Below are positions 1 through 7,901 of a stretch of DNA of 24,485 nucleotides, one piece after another. Position numbers and translations under genes: made by a program. Under the pieces are notes generated by a model. The model saw nothing but the letters and a program-made list of their open reading frames with translations. It had not been told where the DNA came from and ran no database searches. The DNA lies in NCBI GenBank assembly GCA_905372565.1, contig CAJPPK010000025.1:1-24485 (forward strand). Reading direction: 5' to 3'. The stretch is from an uncultured Porphyromonas sp. Lineage in GTDB: Bacteria > Bacteroidota > Bacteroidia > Bacteroidales > Porphyromonadaceae. How positions within the stretch are numbered: the stretch's first letter is position 1; every line of letters starts with the position of its first letter.

Positions 1-78
1 GATGCCCCTTTTGTATTACTACTGATGCCCCTTTTGTATTACTACTGATGCCCCTTTTGTATTACTACTGATGCCCCT
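1..78. repeat. Perfect 23-bp tandem repeat, 3 full copies plus 9 bp
   Basis: Three identical 23-bp units occupy 1-23, 24-46 and 47-69, followed by the first 9 bp of a fourth at 70-78. Each unit begins GATGCCCC and continues TTTTGTATTACTACT. There are no spacers between copies, so this is a minisatellite-type array and not CRISPR. The array starts at base 1, so its true length is unknown. It lies about 120 bp upstream of the Lrp-family promoter. Identity between copies suggests recent expansion or ongoing homogenisation. Confidence 0.95.
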
Positions 79-194
79 AGGAGTACAGGCTAGCATTATC
101 CATCCTGGGACACTGGTTAAGGTGGGGGAAGAGTGATGCTGACATTCTGCCATATTCCAAGGGTAGATGATCCAAGCGTTCGGGGCATTTTTAG

Positions 195-202
195 TAAATT
201 TG
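195..202 (+). promoter_or_regulatory. Candidate promoter (-7 box) of the Lrp-family gene
   Basis: TAAATTTG matches the Bacteroidetes -7 consensus TAnnTTTG. It would place the transcript start near 209, leaving a leader of about 34 nt before the ATG at 243. I see no TTG at the usual -33 spacing, so the call rests on the -7 box and position alone. Confidence 0.5.
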
Positions 203-204
203 TA

Positions 205-221
205 CTAGAATGTTATTTTAG
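205..221. promoter_or_regulatory. Candidate Lrp-type operator at the start of the Lrp-family transcript
   Basis: CTAGAATGTTATTTTAG is an imperfect dyad (CTAGAA against TTTTAG). Positions 206-220 match 13 of 15 places in the E. coli Lrp consensus YAGHAWATTWTDCTR. It overlaps the predicted transcript start of an Lrp/AsnC gene, the usual place for an autoregulatory site. An overlapping inverted repeat ATGTT/AACAT lies at 210-214 and 222-226. Autoregulation is an inference; the match could be partly due to AT richness. Confidence 0.4.
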
Positions 222-242
222 AACATACGTAAGTTCGTGTAT

Positions 243-713
243 ATGAAGAAACTTAACGACCTTGACCTCAAGATCCTTCGCCGCTTGACGACTAACGCTC
301 GTGTCCCACTCCGAGATGTGGCAGAGGGAGAGAATAGCTCTCGCTCCTCTGTCAATCAGCGTCTAACCCGAATGATCGAGAATGGTGTACTTACTTCGCT
401 ACGCTACCATGTAGACCCCAAGAAGATCGGCTACAGCACTTGTACTTATGTAGGTGTCACGCTCGAGCGTGGCTCCCTATACAAGGAGGTCGCTGCACGC
501 TTCGCTGAAGTCCCAGAGATCGTCGAGTGCCACTTCACCACAGGGCCTTATACGATGCTCATTAAGCTCTACGCCATCGATAACAATGACTTGATGCGTA
601 TCGTCAATGGGATCATCCAGAGTACCCCAGGGGTAGCGGCTACGGAGACACTCATCTCACTCGATGTCAGTTTCGATCGTAGCATTCATATTCCCGACCA
701 GATTCCTCAGTAG
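243..713 (+). CDS. Lrp/AsnC family transcriptional regulator
   Basis: This 156-residue protein has the family's normal length and layout. An N-terminal winged HTH begins with LNDLDLKILRRL, with a recognition segment around SRSSVNQRLTRM. It is followed by the RAM/AsnC ligand-sensing and oligomerisation domain (about residues 65-145), ending in TETLISLDVSFDR. Family members bind DNA as dimers, octamers or higher assemblies and usually sense amino acids or related small molecules. The effector and targets cannot be read from sequence. I chose the ATG at 243 over an in-frame GTG at 237, two codons earlier, because ATG gives the standard MKKLND start. xseA begins 29 nt downstream and may be cotranscribed. 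A candidate Lrp-like operator lies in the leader. Confidence 0.93.
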   Translation: MKKLNDLDLKILRRLTTNARVPLRDVAEGENSSRSSVNQRLTRMIENGVLTSLRYHVDPKKIGYSTCTYVGVTLERGSLYKEVAARFAEVPEIVECHFTTGPYTMLIKLYAIDNNDLMRIVNGIIQSTPGVAATETLISLDVSFDRSIHIPDQIPQ

Positions 714-742
714 TCGCCATCTTCTCCATAGCTTAGGATAAG

Positions 743-2119
743 ATGGCAGAGGTGCGCTCCTTTTCACTTAGCGAACTGCTAGGCTCGGTACGTCGATGCC
801 TAGAGCATTCCTTCCCTGATCGCTATTGGGTCAGGGCGGAGGTTAGCGATCTGCGTCGTGCTGGTGGGATAGGACATGGCTACCTCGAGCTCCTAGAGAA
901 GGGAGAGCAGGGGGAGGTCACCGCTCGGGTGCGGGCGACGATCTGGTCAAGTACCTACCAAGCGATCGAGCAGTCTTTCGTACGCAGTGGTGTCGGTGCG
1001 CTTACCTCGGGGATGAGTATCCTGTGTCTGGTATCGGTAACCTTTCATCCGCAGTATGGACTGAGCCTCAATATTATTGATATTGATCCGAACTATTCCC
1101 TAGGAGAGATCGCTCGGCTAAGACAAGAGACGATCAATCGGCTTAAGCGAGCTGGTCTCTGGTCTCTGAACAAGGAGCATGAGCTACCTCGACCCTTACA
1201 GCGCTTGGCGATCATCTCTTCTTCGACGGCTGCGGGCTACGAGGATTTCATGCGTCAGCTTCAGCACAATGCCTATGGAGTCATCTGCTATACCGCTCTC
1301 TTTCGAGCACAGATGCAGGGGGAGCAAACGACGTCTTCTATCCTTGCAGCTCTGGAGCGTATTCTACAGCATGAAGAGGCTTTCGATGCCGTCGTGATCA
1401 TCCGTGGCGGGGGAGCAGTCAGTGAGCTACGTGCCTTTGACGACTATGCTCTCTGTGAAGGAGTCGCACAGTATCCTCTCCCTGTCATTACAGGTATTGG
1501 GCATGAGCGAGATCTATCAGTCCTGGATATGATCGCTCATACTTCACTTAAGACCCCGACAGCCGTCGCTACCTACCTCATCGAGGGGTTAGCCTCGGAG
1601 TTAGCCTTAGTAGAAGAGCATTTACGTACGCTCCCTCATCTTTTACAATCCCTTTCCCTAGGGAGAAGTCATTGGCTCCATCAGCTGGCCTCCCGCCTGC
1701 CTCTTGTCGCGCGTGCGCGACTAGAGCAAGCTCAGCGTAACCAGCGTGCTTACCAAAGCCAACTTACTCTGTCGGTACATACTTATCTTGAGCAGGCTCG
1801 TCATCGGACTACGCTTTCGCTGCAGCGACTCCCCTTGTTATGCCAGCACTTGCTCCAGCGTAGGAGACTAGAGCTCTCTCATCTGCTTCTCCCTCTACGT
1901 CTAGCGACCTCCCGCCAGCAGGAGCGCCAGCAGTCGAATCTAGAACACCAAGAGCAAGCTATTCGCTTAGCTCATCCGGATAACATCCTTCAGCGTGGGT
2001 TCAGTATCGTCTCTACGAAGCAGGGGATCATCACTCGTCGCTCGCATCTTACGGCAGAGACACCGATCTCGATCCGCTTTGCTGACGGGGTAGTGGAGGC
2101 CGTGACTAAGCCTGAGTAG
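743..2119 (+). CDS. xseA: Exodeoxyribonuclease VII large subunit
   Basis: The protein is XseA, the catalytic large subunit of exonuclease VII. That enzyme degrades single-stranded DNA from both ends into oligonucleotides and acts in mismatch and lesion repair. Its 458 residues are close to the 456 of E. coli XseA. An N-terminal OB-fold (about residues 5-105, including FSLSELLGSVRRCLE and YWVRAEVSDL) is followed by the catalytic domain with LAIISSSTAAGYEDF, VVIIRGGGAVSELRAFDD and PVITGIGHERDLSVLD. A long Gln/Arg/Leu-rich helical segment follows, the region that contacts XseB. The C-terminal motif ILQRGFSIV is typical. The small-subunit gene xseB, often adjacent, is not visible here; a strong terminator follows instead. 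Confidence 0.96.
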   Translation: MAEVRSFSLSELLGSVRRCLEHSFPDRYWVRAEVSDLRRAGGIGHGYLELLEKGEQGEVTARVRATIWSSTYQAIEQSFVRSGVGALTSGMSILCLVSVTFHPQYGLSLNIIDIDPNYSLGEIARLRQETINRLKRAGLWSLNKEHELPRPLQRLAIISSSTAAGYEDFMRQLQHNAYGVICYTALFRAQMQGEQTTSSILAALERILQHEEAFDAVVIIRGGGAVSELRAFDDYALCEGVAQYPLPVITGIGHERDLSVLDMIAHTSLKTPTAVATYLIEGLASELALVEEHLRTLPHLLQSLSLGRSHWLHQLASRLPLVARARLEQAQRNQRAYQSQLTLSVHTYLEQARHRTTLSLQRLPLLCQHLLQRRRLELSHLLLPLRLATSRQQERQQSNLEHQEQAIRLAHPDNILQRGFSIVSTKQGIITRRSHLTAETPISIRFADGVVEAVTKPE

Positions 2120-2137
2120 CTATATAGTGCCTTGATT

Positions 2138-2184
2138 AAAATCCCAGGGCTCTACCTTCATCAGAGGTAGAGCCCTGGGATTTT
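2138..2184. terminator. Bidirectional intrinsic terminator between convergent genes
   Basis: A perfect 20-bp stem (2138-2157 with 2165-2184) closes a 7-nt loop. It is followed by a T run on the plus strand and preceded by TTAAAA, which gives a U tract on the minus strand. It lies between the xseA stop and the stop of the convergent acyltransferase gene, so it probably serves both. Confidence 0.93.
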
Positions 2185-2220
2185 TGTGGGTAGCTGAAAG
2201 TTGTGGGTATGGCGTCTCTT

Positions 2221-3327
2221 TTATGAAAAGCGTCGCTTGACTGCAGTTTCAATTCGGAGATAGAGAGGGAGAACTTGATACTTCCATAGCACTAAACGTA
2301 GTTGGTCTATCAAGATGCTCACCCCGAAGACTGCTACAATGAAAGCTAAGAGCTCAAGGAGGAAGAGCCAAATAGGCTTATCAAAGTGGAGCTGCCAGAT
2401 GTACTCTCGGTAAAGAGAGAAGAGCCCATCATGGCAGTGGAGTAGATAGACAGCTAGTGTCGAGCCTGCGATCGCATTGATCCACTTGGAGTGGAAGTCC
2501 CGACTTGCAAAAAACAGGAAGAGGCACACTGCCGAAGCGATCACTAAAGGAGAGGCATAGCTCATGAACCAATAGGGTAGAGCAGCCTGCTCTAGAGTGA
2601 TCCCCGTGATGATGCTAATCCCAAGGAATAGTAGCGCCGAGAAGAGACTGATGCTAATATAGCCAGCGAGGAATTTCCAGCGAAGGATCTTGCTCCAGTG
2701 GACTTTTGTTCGCTTGAGATAGGATCCGAGGAGATAGATCCCGATGAAAGAGAAGATCGAGTAGCCATCATTCCCGTCCATCGTCTTGAAGAAGAAGACC
2801 CAAATCGTATGCAGGATGTAATAGAGAAGTAGGTAGCGCCCTAGTTCACGCGTCTTCATTTGAGCTAAGGCACGCTCGAGGAGAGGGCTGAGGAGCATAA
2901 GCCCTACATAGGAGGGTAAGAACCATCCACCTGCCTTGAGAAGAGGCATGCACTGCGTGAGTAAGGTAGAGAGCTTGAAGGCCGTAAAGTATCCTGATAT
3001 GACAAGGAAAAGTAGATAGGCCGAAGCACTATAGAACGAGGACTGGAAGAGTAGGTTCGCTAACCCCTTTCCCTGCATGCGTATGCCGAAGTAGCCTGAT
3101 ATGAGGATATAAGTGTTGACTGCTACGATACAGAGAGCTTCGGCGGAGAGCTGGAGGAAAGAGGGGAGAGGATTTGCCCTTGCTTCTGCTACCGAGGGGA
3201 AGCCAAAAGTCGTGAAGTTCGCATGAAGTAGCAGAACTAGAAACATCGATAGGATGCGTAGTAGCTCCAGACTAGAGTTGCGATGTGCCTTGATAGAGGA
3301 GACTGTAGAAATAGAGGTGTCGGACAT
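2221..3327 (-). CDS. Acyltransferase family 3 integral membrane protein
   Basis: This 368-residue polytopic protein has about ten hydrophobic segments and opens with SSLELLRILSMFLVLLLHA, matching the first helix of acyltransferase-3 (PF01757) proteins with the conserved His. ISGYFG and the late AVYLLHCHDG are also family-like. These enzymes move acetyl or other acyl groups across the inner membrane onto sugars of surface polysaccharides, as OafA or WecH do. The acceptor here cannot be predicted, and no glycan-biosynthesis genes surround it. The gene is flanked by terminators on both sides, so it appears monocistronic. I found no clear promoter in the 74-nt upstream gap. Confidence 0.85.
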   Translation of the reverse strand: MSDTSISTVSSIKAHRNSSLELLRILSMFLVLLLHANFTTFGFPSVAEARANPLPSFLQLSAEALCIVAVNTYILISGYFGIRMQGKGLANLLFQSSFYSASAYLLFLVISGYFTAFKLSTLLTQCMPLLKAGGWFLPSYVGLMLLSPLLERALAQMKTRELGRYLLLYYILHTIWVFFFKTMDGNDGYSIFSFIGIYLLGSYLKRTKVHWSKILRWKFLAGYISISLFSALLFLGISIITGITLEQAALPYWFMSYASPLVIASAVCLFLFFASRDFHSKWINAIAGSTLAVYLLHCHDGLFSLYREYIWQLHFDKPIWLFLLELLAFIVAVFGVSILIDQLRLVLWKYQVLPLYLRIETAVKRRFS

Positions 3328-3347
3328 AGGAAAGGAATAGAAACAAA

Positions 3348-3385
3348 CAGGTCACCGCTATCACGTTTGTCATAGCGGTGACCTG
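3348..3385 (-). terminator. Intrinsic terminator of the winged-helix gene
   Basis: A 14-bp perfect stem (3348-3361 with 3372-3385) closes a 10-nt loop. Read on the minus strand, the stem is followed by TTTGTTTCT. It sits just after the 3402-3605 gene and separates it from the acyltransferase gene. Confidence 0.85.
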
Positions 3386-3401
3386 CAGGAAGAAGTCCTT
3401 A

Positions 3402-3605
3402 CTAGTAGATTAGCTCAAGGGCAACTTCATCACCCGACTCATCAAAATGGAGCTTCCCTTCTTTGGCAAGCCAGCCGATAGCCGCATAGAGTTCCTTGTC
3501 AGAGCGCAGCTTCGTAGCCTTCTTGAGCGCCTTAATATCCATCTTGCCGAGCTTATCGAGGGCGTTCCAAACTAAGCCCGCATTAGATCCTATGAGTTCG
3601 ATCAT
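3402..3605 (-). CDS. Small winged helix-turn-helix protein (PF10771/DUF2582 type)
   Basis: The protein has only 67 residues and forms one compact winged-helix fold. IGSNAGLVWNALDKLGKM is the first helix region, DIKALKKATKL and SDKELYAAIGWLAKEGKL form the HTH, and HFDESGDEVALELI is the beta wing. The pattern matches a small winged-helix family known mainly from Bacteroidetes and some archaea. The fold suggests nucleic-acid binding, but target and role are unknown. The gene has its own promoter (3663-3694) and a strong terminator, so it is a self-contained unit. The promoter lies inside an inverted repeat that could be an operator. Confidence 0.85.
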   Translation of the reverse strand: MIELIGSNAGLVWNALDKLGKMDIKALKKATKLRSDKELYAAIGWLAKEGKLHFDESGDEVALELIY

Positions 3606-3639
3606 TGGGTTGAAGTAGATTAGAGTTAGACTGATGTAC

Positions 3640-3672
3640 AGTACCTTATTGGAGGTACAATGTAAAGGTACT
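3640..3672. promoter_or_regulatory. Inverted repeat overlapping the winged-helix gene promoter
   Basis: AGTACCTT at 3640-3647 pairs perfectly with AAGGTACT at 3665-3672 across 17 nt, and a further GGTAC lies between them at 3653-3657. The right arm covers the -7 box of the minus-strand promoter and the left arm falls near the predicted transcript start. This geometry suits a repressor operator, perhaps for the winged-helix protein itself. That function is inferred. Confidence 0.4.
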
Positions 3673-3694
3673 ACCTCTCTAGGTATTAAGCAAA
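3663..3694 (-). promoter_or_regulatory. Promoter of the winged-helix gene
   Basis: On the minus strand TTTG (3691-3694) is followed after 20 nt by TACCTTTA (3663-3670). This fits the Bacteroidetes -33 TTTG and -7 TAnnTTTG pattern with one -7 mismatch. The leader would be about 50 nt. Confidence 0.6.
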
Positions 3695-3814
3695 TCCCAG
3701 GGGAGGAGAGCTATACCTAATCTGGATGGAGCATATACGTTTGAGAGGGAAAACTTATACCTTTTTATCGACTTACCTTCTCCATAAAAATAGGAGTAGG
3801 GGAGAAGTCGCTCG

Positions 3815-4744
3815 CTATTGCTTCCACCAGAGCTGACGAGACTGACGACTCTGGGGGGACTCCGTCTCGACTGCTTGCTCGATTTCATCAGGGAGATGAT
3901 GGTAGAAGTCTAATCCCGTGAATTGCTCTAGCTCACGTACCGAGAGGGTTAGCTCGTCGATCCTTGCTCCTTTCGGGTAGACCTTATGCTCGGTAAGGAA
4001 AGCTAGGGAATGGTATGATTTACCTCGCTTCATTAAGAGTGCCATCCAGTAGTATCGAGGGATGACCATCTTGCCTTTTAATCGCTCGGGCAGGATCTGA
4101 TCCTCTCGGATCGTTCCCCCCTTAGCCACGTAGAGGATGTCACAGAAAGAGCGATCTCTCCCCCAGCTCTGCACACGGTTCTCTAAGCGATGCCAGATAC
4201 CTGCATTGTGAGCCTGTAGCTGAGGGCTCATGTTACTGTAGTAGAAGGTCTGCTCATTTGCCTCCTTGCTGAAGGTCCGGTCTTCGGATGCTACTAGATG
4301 CCCTCGGCTATAGCCACTGCGACGGAAGAAGTTAGAAGTATCATAGATTGCAGGTAGCTTAGGATCCCATCCCCAAGCATCCGTTCGAGGCACACGGTCT
4401 TGGGCAGTCTCTCGGTCAAAGGAGAAGGCAACCCAACGGGTATGTAGCTTGGTCACATCATACTCCATCGAATAGTTCACCCTCCCTCCAGCTCGGTGAG
4501 TGAGGAAATAGTTCTTATTGCCTCCTGCTAGGCGAGGTAACTCAAGAAGGGTAGTGTCTCCATTGATGATCTCATCAGCGATGTCTCCGTCTGTATAGTA
4601 GCTAGGAGATGTCTCCTGCTTATGGTGGACTGTATCGGGTGTGGATGCCGAGAGGGAGCCTGAGGAAAGGAAATGCTTTAGCTGAGGCTTCAGCCAGTAA
4701 GCAATACCCAAGGCAATAGCAACCAAGACGATGATCTTCTTCAT
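3815..4744 (-). CDS. DNA/RNA non-specific endonuclease, ββα-metal (NucA) family
   Basis: This 309-residue protein starts with MKKIIVLVAIALGIAYWL, an export signal or membrane anchor, then a polar Ser/Thr-rich linker to about residue 65. The nuclease core follows. The SRGH motif (146-149) carries the general-base His149. The NMSPQLQAHNAGIWHRLE segment carries Asn171, Asn180 and Glu188, which in this family bind Mg2+. The usual motif is DRGH; Ser replaces Asp here. The predicted role is degrading nucleic acid outside the cytoplasm, for nutrient scavenging, biofilm or neutrophil-trap DNA. Whether it is anchored or released is not clear. No immunity gene is adjacent, which argues against an intracellular toxin. 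No clear promoter was found. Confidence 0.88.
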   Translation of the reverse strand: MKKIIVLVAIALGIAYWLKPQLKHFLSSGSLSASTPDTVHHKQETSPSYYTDGDIADEIINGDTTLLELPRLAGGNKNYFLTHRAGGRVNYSMEYDVTKLHTRWVAFSFDRETAQDRVPRTDAWGWDPKLPAIYDTSNFFRRSGYSRGHLVASEDRTFSKEANEQTFYYSNMSPQLQAHNAGIWHRLENRVQSWGRDRSFCDILYVAKGGTIREDQILPERLKGKMVIPRYYWMALLMKRGKSYHSLAFLTEHKVYPKGARIDELTLSVRELEQFTGLDFYHHLPDEIEQAVETESPQSRQSRQLWWKQ

Positions 4745-4787
4745 GAGTGAGTATGAGGAGAGATGATGAGAGTATACAGGATAGAGT

Positions 4788-4827
4788 TTCGCCCCTGCCT
4801 TCGTGAAACCATCAAGGCAGGGGCGAA
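4788..4827 (-). terminator. Strong hairpin downstream of prs, possible terminator
   Basis: A perfect GC-rich 14-bp stem (4788-4801 with 4814-4827) closes a 12-nt loop just downstream of the prs stop. The following minus-strand bases (ACTCTATCCT) form a poor U tract. It may terminate weakly, protect the 3' end of the operon mRNA, or separate it from the nuclease gene. Confidence 0.6.
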
Positions 4828-4853
4828 GAGATAAGAGGAGTGCTTCCTCCTTG

Positions 4854-5798
4854 TTAGAGCGAGTAAAGGATGCTGATAGATTCGTGATTGATCACACGCT
4901 TGATAGCTTCTGCGAAGACGCTGGCTGTCGAGACGACGCGAATCTTGTCTGAATGCTTGCGTAGGGGGATGGAGTCCGTGAAGATGATCTCTGAGAGCGA
5001 AGAGGCATCAATGCGTTCTGTCGCTGGATCGCTGAGGACTGCATGGCTGGCGATCGCTCGTACACTTCGAGCACCATTCTTCATCATCAGATCTGCAGCT
5101 TTACAGATGGTACCGGCTGTATCAACGATATCATCTACAAGGATGACGTCCTTGCCTTCGACATCTCCGATGATAGTCATCTCTGCGACTTCGTTAGCTT
5201 TGGTACGGCTCTTGTGGCAGATGACCATAGGGACTCCGAGGAACTTAGCATAAGAGTTCGCACGCTTTGCTCCACCAACGTCAGGAGTAGCGATCACCGT
5301 ACGATCAAGATTAGATGTCTTGCGGAGGTAGTCAACGAAGACGGTAGAAGCATAGAGGTGGTCTACAGGGACATTGAAGAAGCCTTGGATTTGATCAGCA
5401 TGAAGATCCATAGTGATTAAGCGAGTGACACCTGCAGTGCTTAGAAGGTCAGCCATGAGCTTAGCTCCGATCGAGACACGAGGCTTATCCTTACGATCTT
5501 GACGAGCCCAACCAAAATAGGGAATGACAGCGGCGATATAGTGTGCTGAGGCACGCTTCGCTGCATCGATCATCAGGAGTAGCTCCATGATATTATCCGA
5601 CGAAGGATAAGTTGACTGAACGAGAAAAACATCCTTACCACGGATGCTATCCTTGTAGTAGACGGAGAACTCGCCATCAGCGAAGTGCTCTACTTGCATA
5701 TCCCCGAGGCGTAGACCTAGTCCTTCGGCGATCTTGGTCGCCAAGTCGAGCGAGGCTGAGCCCGCAAAGATGGCGACGTTCTTAGTATCAATACTCAT
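4854..5798 (-). CDS. prs: Ribose-phosphate pyrophosphokinase (PRPP synthetase)
   Basis: The cytosolic enzyme converts ribose 5-phosphate and ATP to PRPP, the precursor for purines, pyrimidines, NAD, His and Trp. At 314 residues it has the usual class I length. Visible motifs are FADGEFSV (39-46), the ATP-binding RQDRKDKPR (99-107), DLHADQIQGFF (131-141, His133) and the PRPP loop DDIVDTAGT (222-230). It is encoded 56 nt after glgB on the same strand and probably cotranscribed with it and the antiporter gene. Pairing with glycogen synthesis is not a standard functional link; shared growth control is a possible but unproven explanation. Confidence 0.97.
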   Translation of the reverse strand: MSIDTKNVAIFAGSASLDLATKIAEGLGLRLGDMQVEHFADGEFSVYYKDSIRGKDVFLVQSTYPSSDNIMELLLMIDAAKRASAHYIAAVIPYFGWARQDRKDKPRVSIGAKLMADLLSTAGVTRLITMDLHADQIQGFFNVPVDHLYASTVFVDYLRKTSNLDRTVIATPDVGGAKRANSYAKFLGVPMVICHKSRTKANEVAEMTIIGDVEGKDVILVDDIVDTAGTICKAADLMMKNGARSVRAIASHAVLSDPATERIDASSLSEIIFTDSIPLRKHSDKIRVVSTASVFAEAIKRVINHESISILYSL

Positions 5799-5854
5799 CT
5801 TAGATATGTGGATTAGTGGCGGCTCTCCTGCAGGGGAGTCTCCTATGCATAAGC

Positions 5855-7870
5855 TTACTTGCGACGTAGTACGAGGGCGGTACGAGATGGGAGATAGAGC
5901 GAAAGATGCTCTAGCTCCTGTGGAAGTTCCTCCTCGCTATTAGCTGGGAGTGTCTGGTGCTTGGTGCTATCATCTACAAGCCCGAATCCTCCAAAGGTTG
6001 TCTCGTCACTATCTAGGATGATGTGATAACTACCCTTGGGAGCAGTGATACGATAGTCTGTATATGAAGCTGTAGGATGGAAGTTGAAGACAAATAGGAG
6101 ATCTCCACGACTGAATGCTAACACCTGTTCATCTTCGTGGCAATGACGTAGAGAGAGAGGGAGATCAACAAATTCAGATTGATGTTCAAGAAGCTGAACC
6201 ATGGCCTTGTCGAAGGCTTGTAGATCGTGATAGAGCAGGTCTGGGTTATCTGCAAGACTCCATTGGCGACGAGCGTAGTGGTAAGACCAATCGTTTCCTT
6301 CTCGAGGGAAGTCAATCCATTCGGGATGGCCAAACTCATTACCCATGAAGGTAAGGTAGCCTCCATTGATGGTGCTTGCCGTAACTAAGCGGATCAGCTT
6401 ATGAAGGGCGATGGCTCGGTCTACCTCTAAGGTGCGTGTTGAATGACTCATGTGCCAATACATCGCTGCATCTGCCAATCGGAAGATGACAGTCTTATCT
6501 CCGACGAGAGCTTGGTCGTGACTTTCGACGTAGCTAATCGTTTTCTCTTCTTCGCGACGATTGGTTAGCTCATGCCAAATAGCCCCAGGACTCCATTCTT
6601 CATCAGGGCGCTCTGAAATCAGCTTTGTCCAGAAGTCAGGGATATTCATAGCTAGACGATAGTCAAAGCCAAACCCTCCGTCTTCAATCGGAGCAGCTAG
6701 CCCTGGCATACCACTGACTTCTTCGGCGATGGTGATCGCGTCGGGGTAGATCTGATGAATCAGTTTGTTTGCCAAGGTTAGGTAGGCCATAGCATCAGCA
6801 TCCTGCAGACCATTAAAGTAGTCAGCGTAGCAAGTGAAGTTTTCCCCTAATCCATGATTGTAGTAGAGCATAGATGACACACCATCGAAGCGGAAGCCAT
6901 CGAAGTTGTAGTTCTCTAGCCAGTACTTACAGTTGGAGAGAAGGAAGTGCATGACATTATTGCGCCCATAGTCGAAGCAGAGCGAGTCCCACGCGGGATG
7001 ATCCCCACGTGGCCCTTCATGGAAGAAGAGCGTACGAGAGCCATCGTAGCGAGCTAGACCCTCTACTTCGTTACGAACAGCATGACTATGTACGAGATCC
7101 ATGATGACCTTGAGTCCGAGTTCATGCGCTGTATCAATGAGCTCCTTTAATTCATCGGGAGTGCCAAAGCGACTACTGGGAGCAAAGAAGCTAGATACAT
7201 GATAGCCAAAAGAACCATAGTAGGGGTGCTCTTGGACGGCCATGATCTGGATGGCATTGTATCCCAGGTCTACGATGCGAGGAAGAATCTGTTCCTGAAA
7301 CTCTCGATAGGTACTCACACGTCCTTCCTCTGAAGACATCCCGATATGACACTCGTAGATAAGTAGAGGTTCATTGGCCTTCTTGGCTGGACGAGTATGA
7401 CGGAAGGTATAGGATTGCTCGGGATCCCATACTTGTGCGCTAAAGATTCCGGTAGAGCTGTCTTGTACGACACGTGTAGCCCAAGCGGGGATACGCTCAC
7501 CTCCTCCGTGTCCCCAGTGAACAAAGAGGCGGTAGAGATCGCCATGCTGGAGCATCTTTTCTGAGATCTTGATCTCCCAATTCCCGTAGTCATCGATGCG
7601 CTTGAGCTTCCATACTGACATCGTCTGCCAGTTATTGAAAGAGCCAATGAGATGTACACTCTGTGCTCCAGGGAGGAATTCACGTAGCACCCAGCATCCC
7701 TTGCTGTCCTTATGTAGTCCATAGTAGAGATGCCCATCTGCAAACTGCTCGAGGGGCACATCGCCCCCTTGGGTGATTGATCGCTCTCGTGCATAGGTAA
7801 ACTCCATGCGTCGACGGATTCGCTCTTCGTAGGGCTTAAGCCAGGGGTCGTTTGAGGTTAGTTTAGTCAT
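5855..7870 (-). CDS. glgB: 1,4-alpha-glucan branching enzyme, GH13_8-like
   Basis: The enzyme introduces alpha-1,6 branches into glycogen. Its 671 residues contain a CBM48-type N-terminal beta domain (about 55-150, including VHLIGSFNNW), a GH13 barrel and a C-terminal beta domain. Catalytic residues by motif are Asp329 in GFRFDGVSSM (nucleophile), Glu383 in IAEEVSGMPG (acid/base) and Asp452 in ESHDQALVGDKT. The barrel motif VMDLVHSH is at 256-263. The motifs resemble eukaryotic GBE1-type enzymes more than enterobacterial GlgB, as is common in Bacteroidetes. It lies 31 nt after the antiporter gene and 56 nt before prs. No other glycogen gene is in the window. Confidence 0.95.
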   Translation of the reverse strand: MTKLTSNDPWLKPYEERIRRRMEFTYARERSITQGGDVPLEQFADGHLYYGLHKDSKGCWVLREFLPGAQSVHLIGSFNNWQTMSVWKLKRIDDYGNWEIKISEKMLQHGDLYRLFVHWGHGGGERIPAWATRVVQDSSTGIFSAQVWDPEQSYTFRHTRPAKKANEPLLIYECHIGMSSEEGRVSTYREFQEQILPRIVDLGYNAIQIMAVQEHPYYGSFGYHVSSFFAPSSRFGTPDELKELIDTAHELGLKVIMDLVHSHAVRNEVEGLARYDGSRTLFFHEGPRGDHPAWDSLCFDYGRNNVMHFLLSNCKYWLENYNFDGFRFDGVSSMLYYNHGLGENFTCYADYFNGLQDADAMAYLTLANKLIHQIYPDAITIAEEVSGMPGLAAPIEDGGFGFDYRLAMNIPDFWTKLISERPDEEWSPGAIWHELTNRREEEKTISYVESHDQALVGDKTVIFRLADAAMYWHMSHSTRTLEVDRAIALHKLIRLVTASTINGGYLTFMGNEFGHPEWIDFPREGNDWSYHYARRQWSLADNPDLLYHDLQAFDKAMVQLLEHQSEFVDLPLSLRHCHEDEQVLAFSRGDLLFVFNFHPTASYTDYRITAPKGSYHIILDSDETTFGGFGLVDDSTKHQTLPANSEEELPQELEHLSLYLPSRTALVLRRK

Positions 7871-7901
7871 AGTCTTCTGTGTATACGGGAGTACGTATGT
7901 A

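Noticed and set aside
1..78. CRISPR array
   Set aside because: Copies are directly adjacent with no variable spacers, and no cas genes are present.
3679..3888. 69-residue minus-strand reading frame overlapping the nuclease C-terminus
   Set aside because: It overlaps the nuclease coding end in another frame and has no family features; it is a shadow.
4888..5420. Antisense frames of 121 and 125 residues over prs
   Set aside because: They lie wholly within a clearly coding gene on the other strand and show no family features.
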